Below, one piece after another: positions 45,614-53,206 of a stretch of 64,000 nt of DNA (positions are counted from its first letter, which is position 1; each line of letters begins with the position of its first letter). The notes under the pieces are model-generated. The model searched no databases. It saw only the letters and a program-made list of their open reading frames with translations, and had not been told where the DNA came from. Source of the stretch: Streptomyces sp. H39-S7. Its GTDB lineage: Bacteria; Actinomycetota; Actinomycetes; Streptomycetales; Streptomycetaceae. The position numbers and the translations under genes are program-made. Location: positions 1 to 64,000 of the forward strand of contig NZ_JAPVLU010000031.1 in the NCBI RefSeq assembly GCF_027158205.1. The letters are read 5' to 3'.

Positions 45614-46258
45614 ATGTCCGGTGAACTGGTGCCCGAGCACGGCGAACTGCGCGCGTCCCACGAAGACCGGGACCAGGTCGTGGAGCGACTGCGGGTCGCC
45701 GCGGGAGACGGCAGGCTGACCGCGGAAGAGCTGGACGAACGGCTCGAGGTGGCGCTGACCGCCCGCACCTACGGCGAACTCGAAGTGCTGCTCACCGATC
45801 TGCCGGCGGCAGGCCCGGGATGGGTCGGCGCCCCCGTTCCCGCCCCGAAGGACAGGTCGCGGATCGCGGTCGACAGCGCGAGCACGAAGCGTGAGGGCAC
45901 GTGGGCGGTGCCCCGCCAGATGGAGATCGAGTCCGACAGCGGCTCCGTCGTCCTCGACTTCACCAGTGCCGTCATAGCCTCGCCCACCCTGGAGATCGAG
46001 GCGTCGGTGCGCAGCGGTTCGGTGACCCTGATCGTGCCGCCGGACGTCTTCGTGGACGTCGACGAGGTGGCGGTGAGCAGCGGCAGCGTGCGTCATCGGG
46101 CCCGGGTGGACCCCGGGACGCCGATCCGGCTGCGGATCCACGTGACGGGCAAGGTCCGCAGCGGCAGCCTCACGGTGCGACCGCCCAGGCCGCCGCGCCG
46201 TGGCTTCCTGCGGTGGCTGCTGCGCCGACCCCCGCATCTGACGTCGCTGCCCCGCTGA
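45614..46258 (+). CDS. DUF1707 domain protein
   Basis: A 214-residue protein. Residues 10-62 are the DUF1707 (SHOCT-like) domain: LRASHEDRDQVVERLRVAAGDGRLTAEELDERLEVALTARTYGEL. From about 85 a beta-rich domain of DUF2154/DUF4097 type follows (MEIESDSGSVVLDFTSAVI, ASVRSGSVTLIVP). The end is very basic (PPRRGFLRWLLRRPPHL), possibly a membrane-surface anchor. No transmembrane helix is seen. DUF1707 proteins are abundant in Streptomyces with unknown roles. Confidence 0.82.
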   Translation: MSGELVPEHGELRASHEDRDQVVERLRVAAGDGRLTAEELDERLEVALTARTYGELEVLLTDLPAAGPGWVGAPVPAPKDRSRIAVDSASTKREGTWAVPRQMEIESDSGSVVLDFTSAVIASPTLEIEASVRSGSVTLIVPPDVFVDVDEVAVSSGSVRHRARVDPGTPIRLRIHVTGKVRSGSLTVRPPRPPRRGFLRWLLRRPPHLTSLPR

Positions 46259-46299
46259 CCCCGAGGCCACGGGCAGCCCGGAAGGACGGCGGCTGCGGA

Positions 46300-48822
46300 C
46301 TACGGGTCCGCCTGTGACGCGCTGTCCGCGGGAGGCAGGTCCTGTTCGGCCCAGATCGTCTTGCCGGTGGGCGTGTAGCGCGTTCCCCAGTGCTCGGTCA
46401 TCTGCGCGATGAGGAAGAGGCCGCGACCGCCTTCGTCGTCGCTCGCCGCGTGGCGCATGTGGGGCGAGGTGTGTCCCGAGTCGGAGACCTCGCAGATGAG
46501 GCTCTGATCACGGATGAGCCGCAGCTGGATGGGGCCGTCGGCGTAGCGGATGGCGTTGGTGACCAGCTCGCTGACAATCAGCTCGGTGGTGAACGACACG
46601 TCGTCCAGCCCCCATTCGCCGAGCTGCCCGGTGGCAGCGGCGCGGGCGCGGCCGACCATCACCGGATCGGGGGTCAGCTCCCACATGGCCACCCGGTACC
46701 TGTCGAGCCTGCGGGTCCGGACGAGGAGCAGGGCCGCGTCATCGTTCGACGGCCCGGGGAGCAGCGTCGAGACGGCCCGGTCGGCGAGCTCCTCCAGGGG
46801 ACGCCGGTGGTCGGCGAGGATCTCGTCGAGCCGGTCGAGCCCGGCGTCGATGTCACGCTCGGAGGACTGGACGAGGCCGTTCGTGAACAGCGCGATGAGG
46901 CTGCCCGCGGGCAGCTGCAGGTCCGTGCTCTCGAAGGGCAGGCCGCCCAGCCCCAGCGGCGGGCCCGCGGGAAGGTCCGGATAGCTGACGATGCCGCTCT
47001 CCGCGTCGACCACGGCCGGCAACGGGTGGCCGGCGCGCGCCATGCTGCACTGCCCGGTCACCGGGTCGTACACCGCGTACAGGCACGTCGCGCCCAGGGC
47101 GTCGTCCTCCTCGGGGCCTCCGCCCTCCTCACCGCGGACCATGGCCCACTCCTTGGCGGACTGGCCGACCAGGTGGTCGAGACGCGTCAGGAGTTCGTCC
47201 GGGGCGAGGTCCAGCTGGGCGAGGACCCGGACGCTCGTGCGCAACCGTCCCATGGTGGCGGCGGCCCCCAGGCCGTGCCCGACCACGTCGCCGACCACCA
47301 GGCCGACACGGGTGCCCGACAGGGGAATGACGTCGAACCAGTCGCCGCCGACCCCCGCCCCGCTGTCGGCGGGCAGGTAGCGGTACGCCAGCTCGACGGC
47401 CGTCTGCGGCGGCAGGCTCTTGGGCAGCAGGCTCCGCTGCAGCCGGAGGGCGGCGTGGTGTTCACGGGTGAACCGGCGGGCGTTGTCGAAGCAGACCGCG
47501 GTGCGGGCGACGAGTTCGTCGGCGAGGTCCACCTCGCCCTCGTCGAAGAGGTCGGTGGGGCGCTCCCGGAAGAACGTGACGAGCCCGATCGGACTGCCTC
47601 CGGCGCGCAGCGGCACGGCGAGGCACGAACGGAACCGCGGCTCCCCGGCGTCGCGCGCCGGGTCGCCCGTCCCAGCACCCTGGAGGCCGTCCTCGGTGTC
47701 CTCGGGGCCGTGCAGGACCTTCCGGCCCAGGACCAGGCTGCGTGCCTGGGCCGATGACGGCGGGTAGCCGACCACCTGTCCCGCCGAGACGCCGGGCGGA
47801 TTCCCCGCGGCCGACGGGCCCTGCTCCGCGCCCGCGGTTCCCCACATACGGACCAGACGCCGCCCGGGGGTGGTCCCCGGCGTGGACTGGTCCCCCTCCA
47901 GCACCGCCTCCAGCAGGTCGACGGTGATCGTGTCCGCGAACTGCGGGACGGCGACGTCGGCGAGCTCCCGCGCGGTGCGGCTCATGTCCAGGGTCGTGCC
48001 GATGCGCCCTCCGGCGCGCACGAGCAGCGCCAGCCGCTGCTGGGCCCGGTAGCGGTCGGTGATGTCCACCGACTCCTCGCACACGCCCAGCAGGGTGCCC
48101 TGATCGTCCTGCAGCCGGTAGTAGGAGCACGACCAGACGCGGTCCTCCTCCGGCTCGACGGGCGCGCGCCCGCCGTAGTGCAGATCGATGACGGGCTCGC
48201 CGCTCGCGAGCACCTTGCGCATGACCTGTTCCAGCGTGGGCGGGTACTCCGCGGAGAGGATCTCACCGCCCAGGAGCATCTCGTCCGGGGAGGCTCCGAT
48301 GTACTGCGTGGTCCCCATCTCGCGGTGCAGCTCGGCGTTGATCCACACGACGCGCATGTCCTCGTTGTAGATCGCCAGGCCCACGGACGAGCGGGTGACG
48401 AGTCCCTGCAGCATGGCCTGCTGGGCCTCCCACCGGGACAGCTCCTCCGACTCGGCGGCCACGAGCATCCACGCGGGCCCCGACCCGTCGCTGGACACCG
48501 GAACCATCGTCGTGGCGATCCGCAGCGTGTCGCCGTCGCGGTGGCGCAGGTGCAGGACCACGCTGCGGGTGCTCGGGGGGTCCCCCAGCGGGCCGGGGTA
48601 CCCGCCGGTGCCCGCGCGGCGTGCCAGCAGGTCGTCAGCGGGCCGCCCGAGGACGTCGCGCGGCTCGTAGCCGAGCAGCTCCTGGGCGGCCGGGCTCCAC
48701 CCGAGGACCTTGCCGCGGGCGTCCAGCACGGCCGTGGCTGCTCGAGTGACGTCGAGGGGTCCACGGGAGTCCACCCCGTCAGCTCCGTCCATCGCATCGC
48801 ACAGTTCCGCCTTGACCTTCAT
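46300..48822 (-). CDS. PAS-GAF-SpoIIE phosphatase with anti-sigma-type ATPase domain
   Basis: An 840-residue signalling protein. Two PAS domains lie at about 25-130 and 150-270 and a GAF domain at 290-460. A PP2C/SpoIIE phosphatase runs from 480 to 700 (GVGGDWFDVIPLSG, GDVVGHGLGAAATMGRLR, NDDAALLLVR). A HATPase domain at 715-830 reads ELIVSELVTNAIRYA and DEGGRGLFLIAQM. It should dephosphorylate an anti-sigma-factor antagonist and may itself bind a sigma factor or antagonist. No ligand can be named. The ATG at 48822 lacks a clear ribosome site; a start up to 35 codons upstream is possible. Confidence 0.88.
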   Translation of the reverse strand: MKVKAELCDAMDGADGVDSRGPLDVTRAATAVLDARGKVLGWSPAAQELLGYEPRDVLGRPADDLLARRAGTGGYPGPLGDPPSTRSVVLHLRHRDGDTLRIATTMVPVSSDGSGPAWMLVAAESEELSRWEAQQAMLQGLVTRSSVGLAIYNEDMRVVWINAELHREMGTTQYIGASPDEMLLGGEILSAEYPPTLEQVMRKVLASGEPVIDLHYGGRAPVEPEEDRVWSCSYYRLQDDQGTLLGVCEESVDITDRYRAQQRLALLVRAGGRIGTTLDMSRTARELADVAVPQFADTITVDLLEAVLEGDQSTPGTTPGRRLVRMWGTAGAEQGPSAAGNPPGVSAGQVVGYPPSSAQARSLVLGRKVLHGPEDTEDGLQGAGTGDPARDAGEPRFRSCLAVPLRAGGSPIGLVTFFRERPTDLFDEGEVDLADELVARTAVCFDNARRFTREHHAALRLQRSLLPKSLPPQTAVELAYRYLPADSGAGVGGDWFDVIPLSGTRVGLVVGDVVGHGLGAAATMGRLRTSVRVLAQLDLAPDELLTRLDHLVGQSAKEWAMVRGEEGGGPEEDDALGATCLYAVYDPVTGQCSMARAGHPLPAVVDAESGIVSYPDLPAGPPLGLGGLPFESTDLQLPAGSLIALFTNGLVQSSERDIDAGLDRLDEILADHRRPLEELADRAVSTLLPGPSNDDAALLLVRTRRLDRYRVAMWELTPDPVMVGRARAAATGQLGEWGLDDVSFTTELIVSELVTNAIRYADGPIQLRLIRDQSLICEVSDSGHTSPHMRHAASDDEGGRGLFLIAQMTEHWGTRYTPTGKTIWAEQDLPPADSASQADP

Positions 48823-49009
48823 GGTGTGCCCGCGGCCCCGCCGCCACAACCGCTCCGGCACGCGCCGGGCCCACCGGCCCGGGCGGGCCCGGCCCGCCCC
48901 GCGCATCGGGACACCCGTATGGCGCAAGCGGGAGCCCCCTGGCGGCGCCTTCGGCAGGCCGGTGGGAACAACGGCGTGGACCGGCCCCGGAAGACCCTGG
49001 AACCAGCTT

Positions 49010-49783
49010 TCAGGCCTCGTCCTGGCCGACCCGCTCCGCCAGGAAGTCCTCCCAGGTCCGCTTGCCGACGACGGCGCCGTCGATCGACAGGTTCTCGGCG
49101 GCCCGGTACGCGCGGCCTGCCTTTCCGGGCATCCGCACCGGCATCAGCAGGCGGTGCCTGCCGCGCGCCCGCAGGTAGCCGCGGCTCAGATCCGCCATTC
49201 CGTAGACCTTCGGTCCCGCCAGGTCGGGCACCAGGCCGGCCGGCTCCCCGAGGGTCAGTTCTACCAGCCGGGCCGCGACCTCGCGCGCGTCGACCGGCTG
49301 GAACCGCAGTCCGCCCGGGACCGGTATCACCGGCAGCTTGCCCATCTTCTCCACCACCGTCAGGACCAGGTCGTGGAACTGGGCGGCCCGCAGCGTCGTC
49401 CACGGAATGCCCGACTCGGCGACGGCCCGCTCCGCGCCCAACTTGGCCCGGAAGTAGCCCAAGGGCATCTTGTCCGTGCCGATCACCGAGATGTGGACCA
49501 CGTGTCGCACTCCGGCCCGCGAGGCCGCGTCCATCAGGTTCCGGGTCGCCTCGTCATCGCCCTTGGGCCCGCCGGCGAGGTGCAGGACGACGTCGACGCC
49601 GGCGACCGCGGCCTCGATCCCCTCGCCCTTGAGCAGATCGCCGCTCACGTACTCGACGCCGTCCGCGGACTCGCGGCCCTGCCGGCTGAGGACCCGCACG
49701 TCGCGCCCGGCCGCCCGCAGCAGCGGAACGACATGGCTACCCAGGGTGCCCGTACCACCGGTGACCAGGATGGTTGACGTCAT
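49010..49783 (-). CDS. NmrA-like atypical SDR, NAD(P)-binding protein
   Basis: A 257-residue atypical short-chain dehydrogenase. TGGTGTLGSHVVPLLRAAG at residues 8-26 binds NAD(P). VLHLAGGPKGDDEATRNLMDAA near 67 and HVVHISVIGTDKMPLGYFRAKLGAER near 95 follow, with the tyrosine-lysine pair as YFRAK. It faces an ECF41 sigma factor gene across 103 bp. Oxidoreductases or epimerases of this kind are the standard neighbours and targets of ECF41 factors. GGAGC precedes the ATG. Confidence 0.86.
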   Translation of the reverse strand: MTSTILVTGGTGTLGSHVVPLLRAAGRDVRVLSRQGRESADGVEYVSGDLLKGEGIEAAVAGVDVVLHLAGGPKGDDEATRNLMDAASRAGVRHVVHISVIGTDKMPLGYFRAKLGAERAVAESGIPWTTLRAAQFHDLVLTVVEKMGKLPVIPVPGGLRFQPVDAREVAARLVELTLGEPAGLVPDLAGPKVYGMADLSRGYLRARGRHRLLMPVRMPGKAGRAYRAAENLSIDGAVVGKRTWEDFLAERVGQDEA

Positions 49784-49886
49784 GGCTGCTCCAAGTTCGG
49801 TCGATCCGGGAGTCGGCCTCCCGGTACCTTCGGCTCTGTTCTGTGGATCTACTCCTATGACCCCTGGCGCCGGAGGAATGTGACCG

Positions 49887-50774
49887 ATGGACGAGAACGC
49901 TGTGCTGATCGCGCGTTTCGAGGAGGAGCGGACTCGTCTGCAAGCGGTGGCCTACCGGATGCTCGGCTCGGTGAGCGAGGCCGATGACGCCGTGCAGGAG
50001 ACCTGGTTGCGCCTCGATCGCACCGACGTCGACGAGGTGCAGAACCTCGCCGCGTGGCTGACCACCGTCGTGTCCCGCATATGCCTGAACATGCTGCGCT
50101 CGCGCGACCACCGCCGTGAGGAACCCCTGGAGCTCCAGGAGCCCGACGGCCCGGCGCTCGGCCGCGCGGACGGCGCCGACCCCGAGCAGGAGGCGATGAT
50201 GGCCGACTCCGTCGGCCTGGCCCTGCTGGTGGTGCTGGACACGCTCACGCCGCCCGAGCGGCTCGCGTTCGTCCTGCACGACATGTTCTCCGTGCCCTTC
50301 GACGAGATCGCCCCGATGATCGAACGCTCCCCCGCCGCGACGCGGCAGCTCGCCCGTCGGGCCCGCCGCCGGGTCAAGGGCGGCAGCCCGGTGCCCGACG
50401 CCGATCTGAGCCGCCAACGCCGGGTCGTCGAGGCCTTCCTGGCCGCCACCCGCGGCGGCGACTTCGACGCCCTGGTCGTCCTCCTCCACCCGGATGTCGT
50501 GCTGCGGGCCGACACGTCCGTCGTGCCCAGCCCGGAGCCCATCGTCATCAGCGGTCGGCGGACCGTGGCCACGGGTGCGATGGCCGCCATGGAACGTGCC
50601 CGGTCCACCGTGCCGGCACTCGTCAACGGAGCGGTGGGGCTCGCGATGGCCCCGCTCGGACGGCTGTTCCTGGTTCTCGGCTTCACCATCACCGACGGCC
50701 TGATCACCGAGATCGAAGTGATTGCGGATCAGGACGGCCTGCGCGAGGTCGAGTTCGCCGTCCTCGACGACTGA
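49887..50774 (+). CDS. ECF41-type RNA polymerase sigma factor (SigJ-like)
   Basis: A 295-residue sigma factor. Region 2 is at about 8-75 (ARFEEERTRLQAVAYRMLGSVSEADDAVQETWLRL) and region 4 at 110-165 (LDTLTPPERLAFVLHDMFSVPFDEIAPMIERSPAATRQLARRARR). A SnoaL-like domain of about 110 residues follows, which in ECF41 factors acts as a built-in inhibitor. The conserved end motif NPDKLR of the group appears as DQDGLRE. GGAGGAA lies 8 bases before the ATG. It is divergent from the SDR gene, its likely target. Confidence 0.9.
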   Translation: MDENAVLIARFEEERTRLQAVAYRMLGSVSEADDAVQETWLRLDRTDVDEVQNLAAWLTTVVSRICLNMLRSRDHRREEPLELQEPDGPALGRADGADPEQEAMMADSVGLALLVVLDTLTPPERLAFVLHDMFSVPFDEIAPMIERSPAATRQLARRARRRVKGGSPVPDADLSRQRRVVEAFLAATRGGDFDALVVLLHPDVVLRADTSVVPSPEPIVISGRRTVATGAMAAMERARSTVPALVNGAVGLAMAPLGRLFLVLGFTITDGLITEIEVIADQDGLREVEFAVLDD

Positions 50775-51059
50775 CGCCCCGCGCGCCGTCCCGGAGCGGC
50801 CGGCCCCCCGAACGGCCGCACAAGATCACCGACCATGGAACCAAACGCGGCACCGGACGCTCTTCGACGGCGAGAAGGTGCGCGGCATCCACGGGAGGCG
50901 TTCCCGTGACTGCCATGATCACCGGATCAGCCGGTCACCCGGCACCCCCCTGCCCGGACCCCCGCCGGGCACGGGGTGCCGGGTGCGACGCTGCCCGGCG
51001 GTGGTCCGGCGCCGCGTGCGTCGTCGGCCGCGTCTTCGTCCTCGAGAACAAGGAGCGTC

Positions 51060-52364
51060 ATGGTGCAAGGCAAGTTCGGCAAGCGCGCGGTGATGAGTGC
51101 TTCGGTGCTGGCTCTCGTCGTCGCTTCGGTCCCGGCCCTCGCGGCCCAGGCCCAGGCGACGGAGACCGTGGCGGGGAACGCCACCCGGCATACGCCCGGC
51201 GACGGGCTGCCGCAGCCGGATCTCGATGCCCTGCACCAGGTCTTCACGCAGGTGATGGCCGGCGGCGCGCCGGGCGTGATGACCCGGATCGACGGCGACA
51301 GCGGAGAGACCGTCCACCGGGAGACCGCCGGGGTGGCCGACCGCTCCGACGGGCAGGCGATGAACACCGATGCGCGTTTCCGTATCGGCAGCATCACCAA
51401 GTCGTTCTCGACGGTGGTGCTGCTGCAGCTCGTCCAGGAGGGCAAGGTCGCCCTGGACACGTCGGTCGACACGTACCTGCCCGGACTGCTGTCCGACAGG
51501 ACGATCACGGTACGGCACCTGCTGACCCACCGCAGCGGCCTGTGGGACTACACGAACGACATGTTCGCCGACACCGTCCCCGGGTTCGAGGCGGTCCGGA
51601 ACAAGGTCTTCACGTACCAGGAGCTGGTCAAGCTCTCGCTCGCCCACCCGGCGACGGCCGAGCCGGGCGCCGCCTACCAGTACTCGAACACCAACTTCGT
51701 GGTCGTCGGCGCCCTGATCGAGAAGATCACCGGTCAACCGGTGCGCACCGAGTACGAGCAGCGCATCATCGACCCGCTGAACCTGACCAGCACCGTCTAC
51801 GTGCACCCGAGCGCCACGATCCCCGGCGGCCACATCAACGGCTACCTGACGCCCGACGAGGCGGGCGCCCCGCTGGTCGACTCCACCGAGCAGACGCTCT
51901 CGTGGGCCCAGTCCGCGGGCGCGATGGTCTCGAACCCCCGTGACCTGAACCGCTTCTTCTCCGCCCTGATGGGCGGGCGGCTGCTGAGCGCGGGCATGCT
52001 CACCGAGATGCTGACGATGACCCCGAGCGATGGCACCGGGACCCGCTTCTACGGGCTCGGCCTGCGCCAGCGGGTCCTGTCCTGCGGCATCTCGGTCTAC
52101 GGGCACACCGGCACCGTGCAGGGGTACTACTCGTACGTCTTCACCACCCGCGACGGCCTCCGCAGCGTCACCTCGATGGCCAACACGTCCAACAACGGCA
52201 ACGTGAACACCATCCTGGGCAACACCCTCGAAGCGGCCTTCTGCGGCAAGGCCCCCGCGCCGAAGACGCCGGCCGCCCAGGCCCCGTCCGCGCAGCGGTC
52301 CCCGACGGCCACGCCGTCGGCCCCGTTCTACGAGGACATCGCGCCGAACGTCGCCCGCCGCTAG
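51060..52364 (+). CDS. Secreted serine hydrolase, beta-lactamase class C/D-alanyl-D-alanine carboxypeptidase type
   Basis: A 434-residue exported enzyme with a Sec signal peptide at residues 1-36 (KFGKRAVMSASVLALVVASV, cut after about AAQAQA). All three penicillin-binding motifs are present: SITKSFS near 110 with the nucleophilic serine, YSNTN near 210 and HTGTVQG near 345. It may cleave D-Ala-D-Ala, a beta-lactam or another amide or ester. The C-terminal 50 residues (APAPKTPAAQAPSAQRSPTA) are a Pro/Ala-rich tail with no anchor helix. The ATG at 51060 has AAGGAG 4 bases upstream. Confidence 0.9.
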   Translation: MVQGKFGKRAVMSASVLALVVASVPALAAQAQATETVAGNATRHTPGDGLPQPDLDALHQVFTQVMAGGAPGVMTRIDGDSGETVHRETAGVADRSDGQAMNTDARFRIGSITKSFSTVVLLQLVQEGKVALDTSVDTYLPGLLSDRTITVRHLLTHRSGLWDYTNDMFADTVPGFEAVRNKVFTYQELVKLSLAHPATAEPGAAYQYSNTNFVVVGALIEKITGQPVRTEYEQRIIDPLNLTSTVYVHPSATIPGGHINGYLTPDEAGAPLVDSTEQTLSWAQSAGAMVSNPRDLNRFFSALMGGRLLSAGMLTEMLTMTPSDGTGTRFYGLGLRQRVLSCGISVYGHTGTVQGYYSYVFTTRDGLRSVTSMANTSNNGNVNTILGNTLEAAFCGKAPAPKTPAAQAPSAQRSPTATPSAPFYEDIAPNVARR

Positions 52365-52379
52365 TCCTTGCGTTCCGGC

Positions 52380-52420
52380 CCGGTGGCCGTGCGACCCCGG
52401 TGCGGGCGTGCGGCCACCGG
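52380..52420. terminator. Bidirectional terminator between serine hydrolase and fur
   Basis: Perfect 10-bp arms CCGGTGGCCG (52380-52389) and CGGCCACCGG (52411-52420), extended outward by CCGGCC/GACCGG. It lies between convergent stops. Confidence 0.65.
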
Positions 52421-52437
52421 ACCGGCCGCCGATCCGC

Positions 52438-52848
52438 TCAGACGCAGGACGGACACAGACCGCGGTAGGTGACCTCGACCGCCGAGACCGCGAAGCCGAA
52501 GCGTTCCGGTACGGGAAGGGCGGCCAGCGGGTCCCCGGTCGGGTGAACATCGCGGATGGTGCCGCAGGCGGAGCACACCAGGTGCTGGTGCGGGTGGTGG
52601 GCGTTGGGGTCGTAGCGCTTGGCGCGGCCGTCGGTGGCCACCTCTATGACCTCACCGAGGGTCACCATCTCGCCGAGGGTGTTGTAGACGGTCGCGCGAG
52701 AGATCTCGGGCAGCCGCTGTGCCGCGCGGGCGTGCACCTCGTCGGCCGTGAGGTGCACGTGATCACCGTCGAGGACCTCCGCGACGACACGTCGCTGGGA
52801 CGTCATCCGCCAGCCACGGCCACGCAGTCGTTCCAGCAGGTCACTCAT
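52438..52848 (-). CDS. Fur family transcriptional regulator (peroxide-sensing type)
   Basis: A 136-residue metal-dependent repressor. The winged helix is at 1-80 (RMTSQRRVVAEVLDG, EISRATVYNTLGEMVTLGEV). The sensor domain has the metal ligands HHPHQHLVCSACG near 92 and GLCPSC at the C-terminus, giving the structural zinc site CxxC-CxxC. It faces katG across 358 bp. This fits a FurA/CatR/PerR-type repressor that releases katG on oxidation. ATG at 52848 is preferred, with AGGTGA 5 bases upstream; a GTG at 52857 would add three residues. Confidence 0.88.
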   Translation of the reverse strand: MSDLLERLRGRGWRMTSQRRVVAEVLDGDHVHLTADEVHARAAQRLPEISRATVYNTLGEMVTLGEVIEVATDGRAKRYDPNAHHPHQHLVCSACGTIRDVHPTGDPLAALPVPERFGFAVSAVEVTYRGLCPSCV

Positions 52849-53206
52849 ACGGTTCACCTATTCAGGTTCGGTGGGGTACCCGAAGTTTACCGATGGATGC
52901 CCGGGCTCCGATTGGATATGCGTCTGGCGTGCTTCTTGACTTGGAATCTGTCCATCGTAGGATCGGTTCCGGCAATAGCCAAGGGACAGGAAGACTCCAG
53001 TACGGCAGGAGACAGAAACGTGACGGGACCACCGCCGTGGAACCGCGCGGTGCCCGGCCCGCGGGTGACGGCCCCCCGCGGCGCGCTCCTCAATGCTTCC
53101 GGGGCGGCGACGCCCGTGCCCGGCTTGTTCCACCGCCCACCGTTCCCGAGCCAGTTCCTGAGCCAGTTCCTGAGCCACGTGATCCGTCCGGTCCGGAAGG
53201 AATTCC
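52849..53206. other. 358-bp divergent control region of fur and katG
   Basis: No gene. It carries the promoter at 52936-52963 and, just before the katG start, two perfect 12-bp direct repeats GAGCCAGTTCCT (53148-53171) followed by a partial third copy. The repeats have no evident role. Confidence 0.5.
52936..52963 (+). promoter_or_regulatory. Probable katG promoter
   Basis: TTGACT (52936-52941) and TAGGAT (52958-52963) with a 16-bp spacer, close to the main vegetative consensus of Streptomyces. The spacer contains TTGGAATCTGTCCA, a weak dyad (TGGA/TCCA) that may be the Fur-type operator. The katG leader would be about 235 bases. Confidence 0.5.

Noticed and set aside
29373..46258. Integrated element bounded by the tyrosine- and serine-recombinase-like genes
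   Set aside because: Neither protein has its catalytic residues, and I saw no att repeats, tRNA boundary or transfer genes.
49784..49886. ECF41 consensus promoter TGTCACA-n16-CGTC between the SDR and sigma genes
   Set aside because: Only an imperfect GGTCACA...GGTC was found, so no promoter feature was entered.
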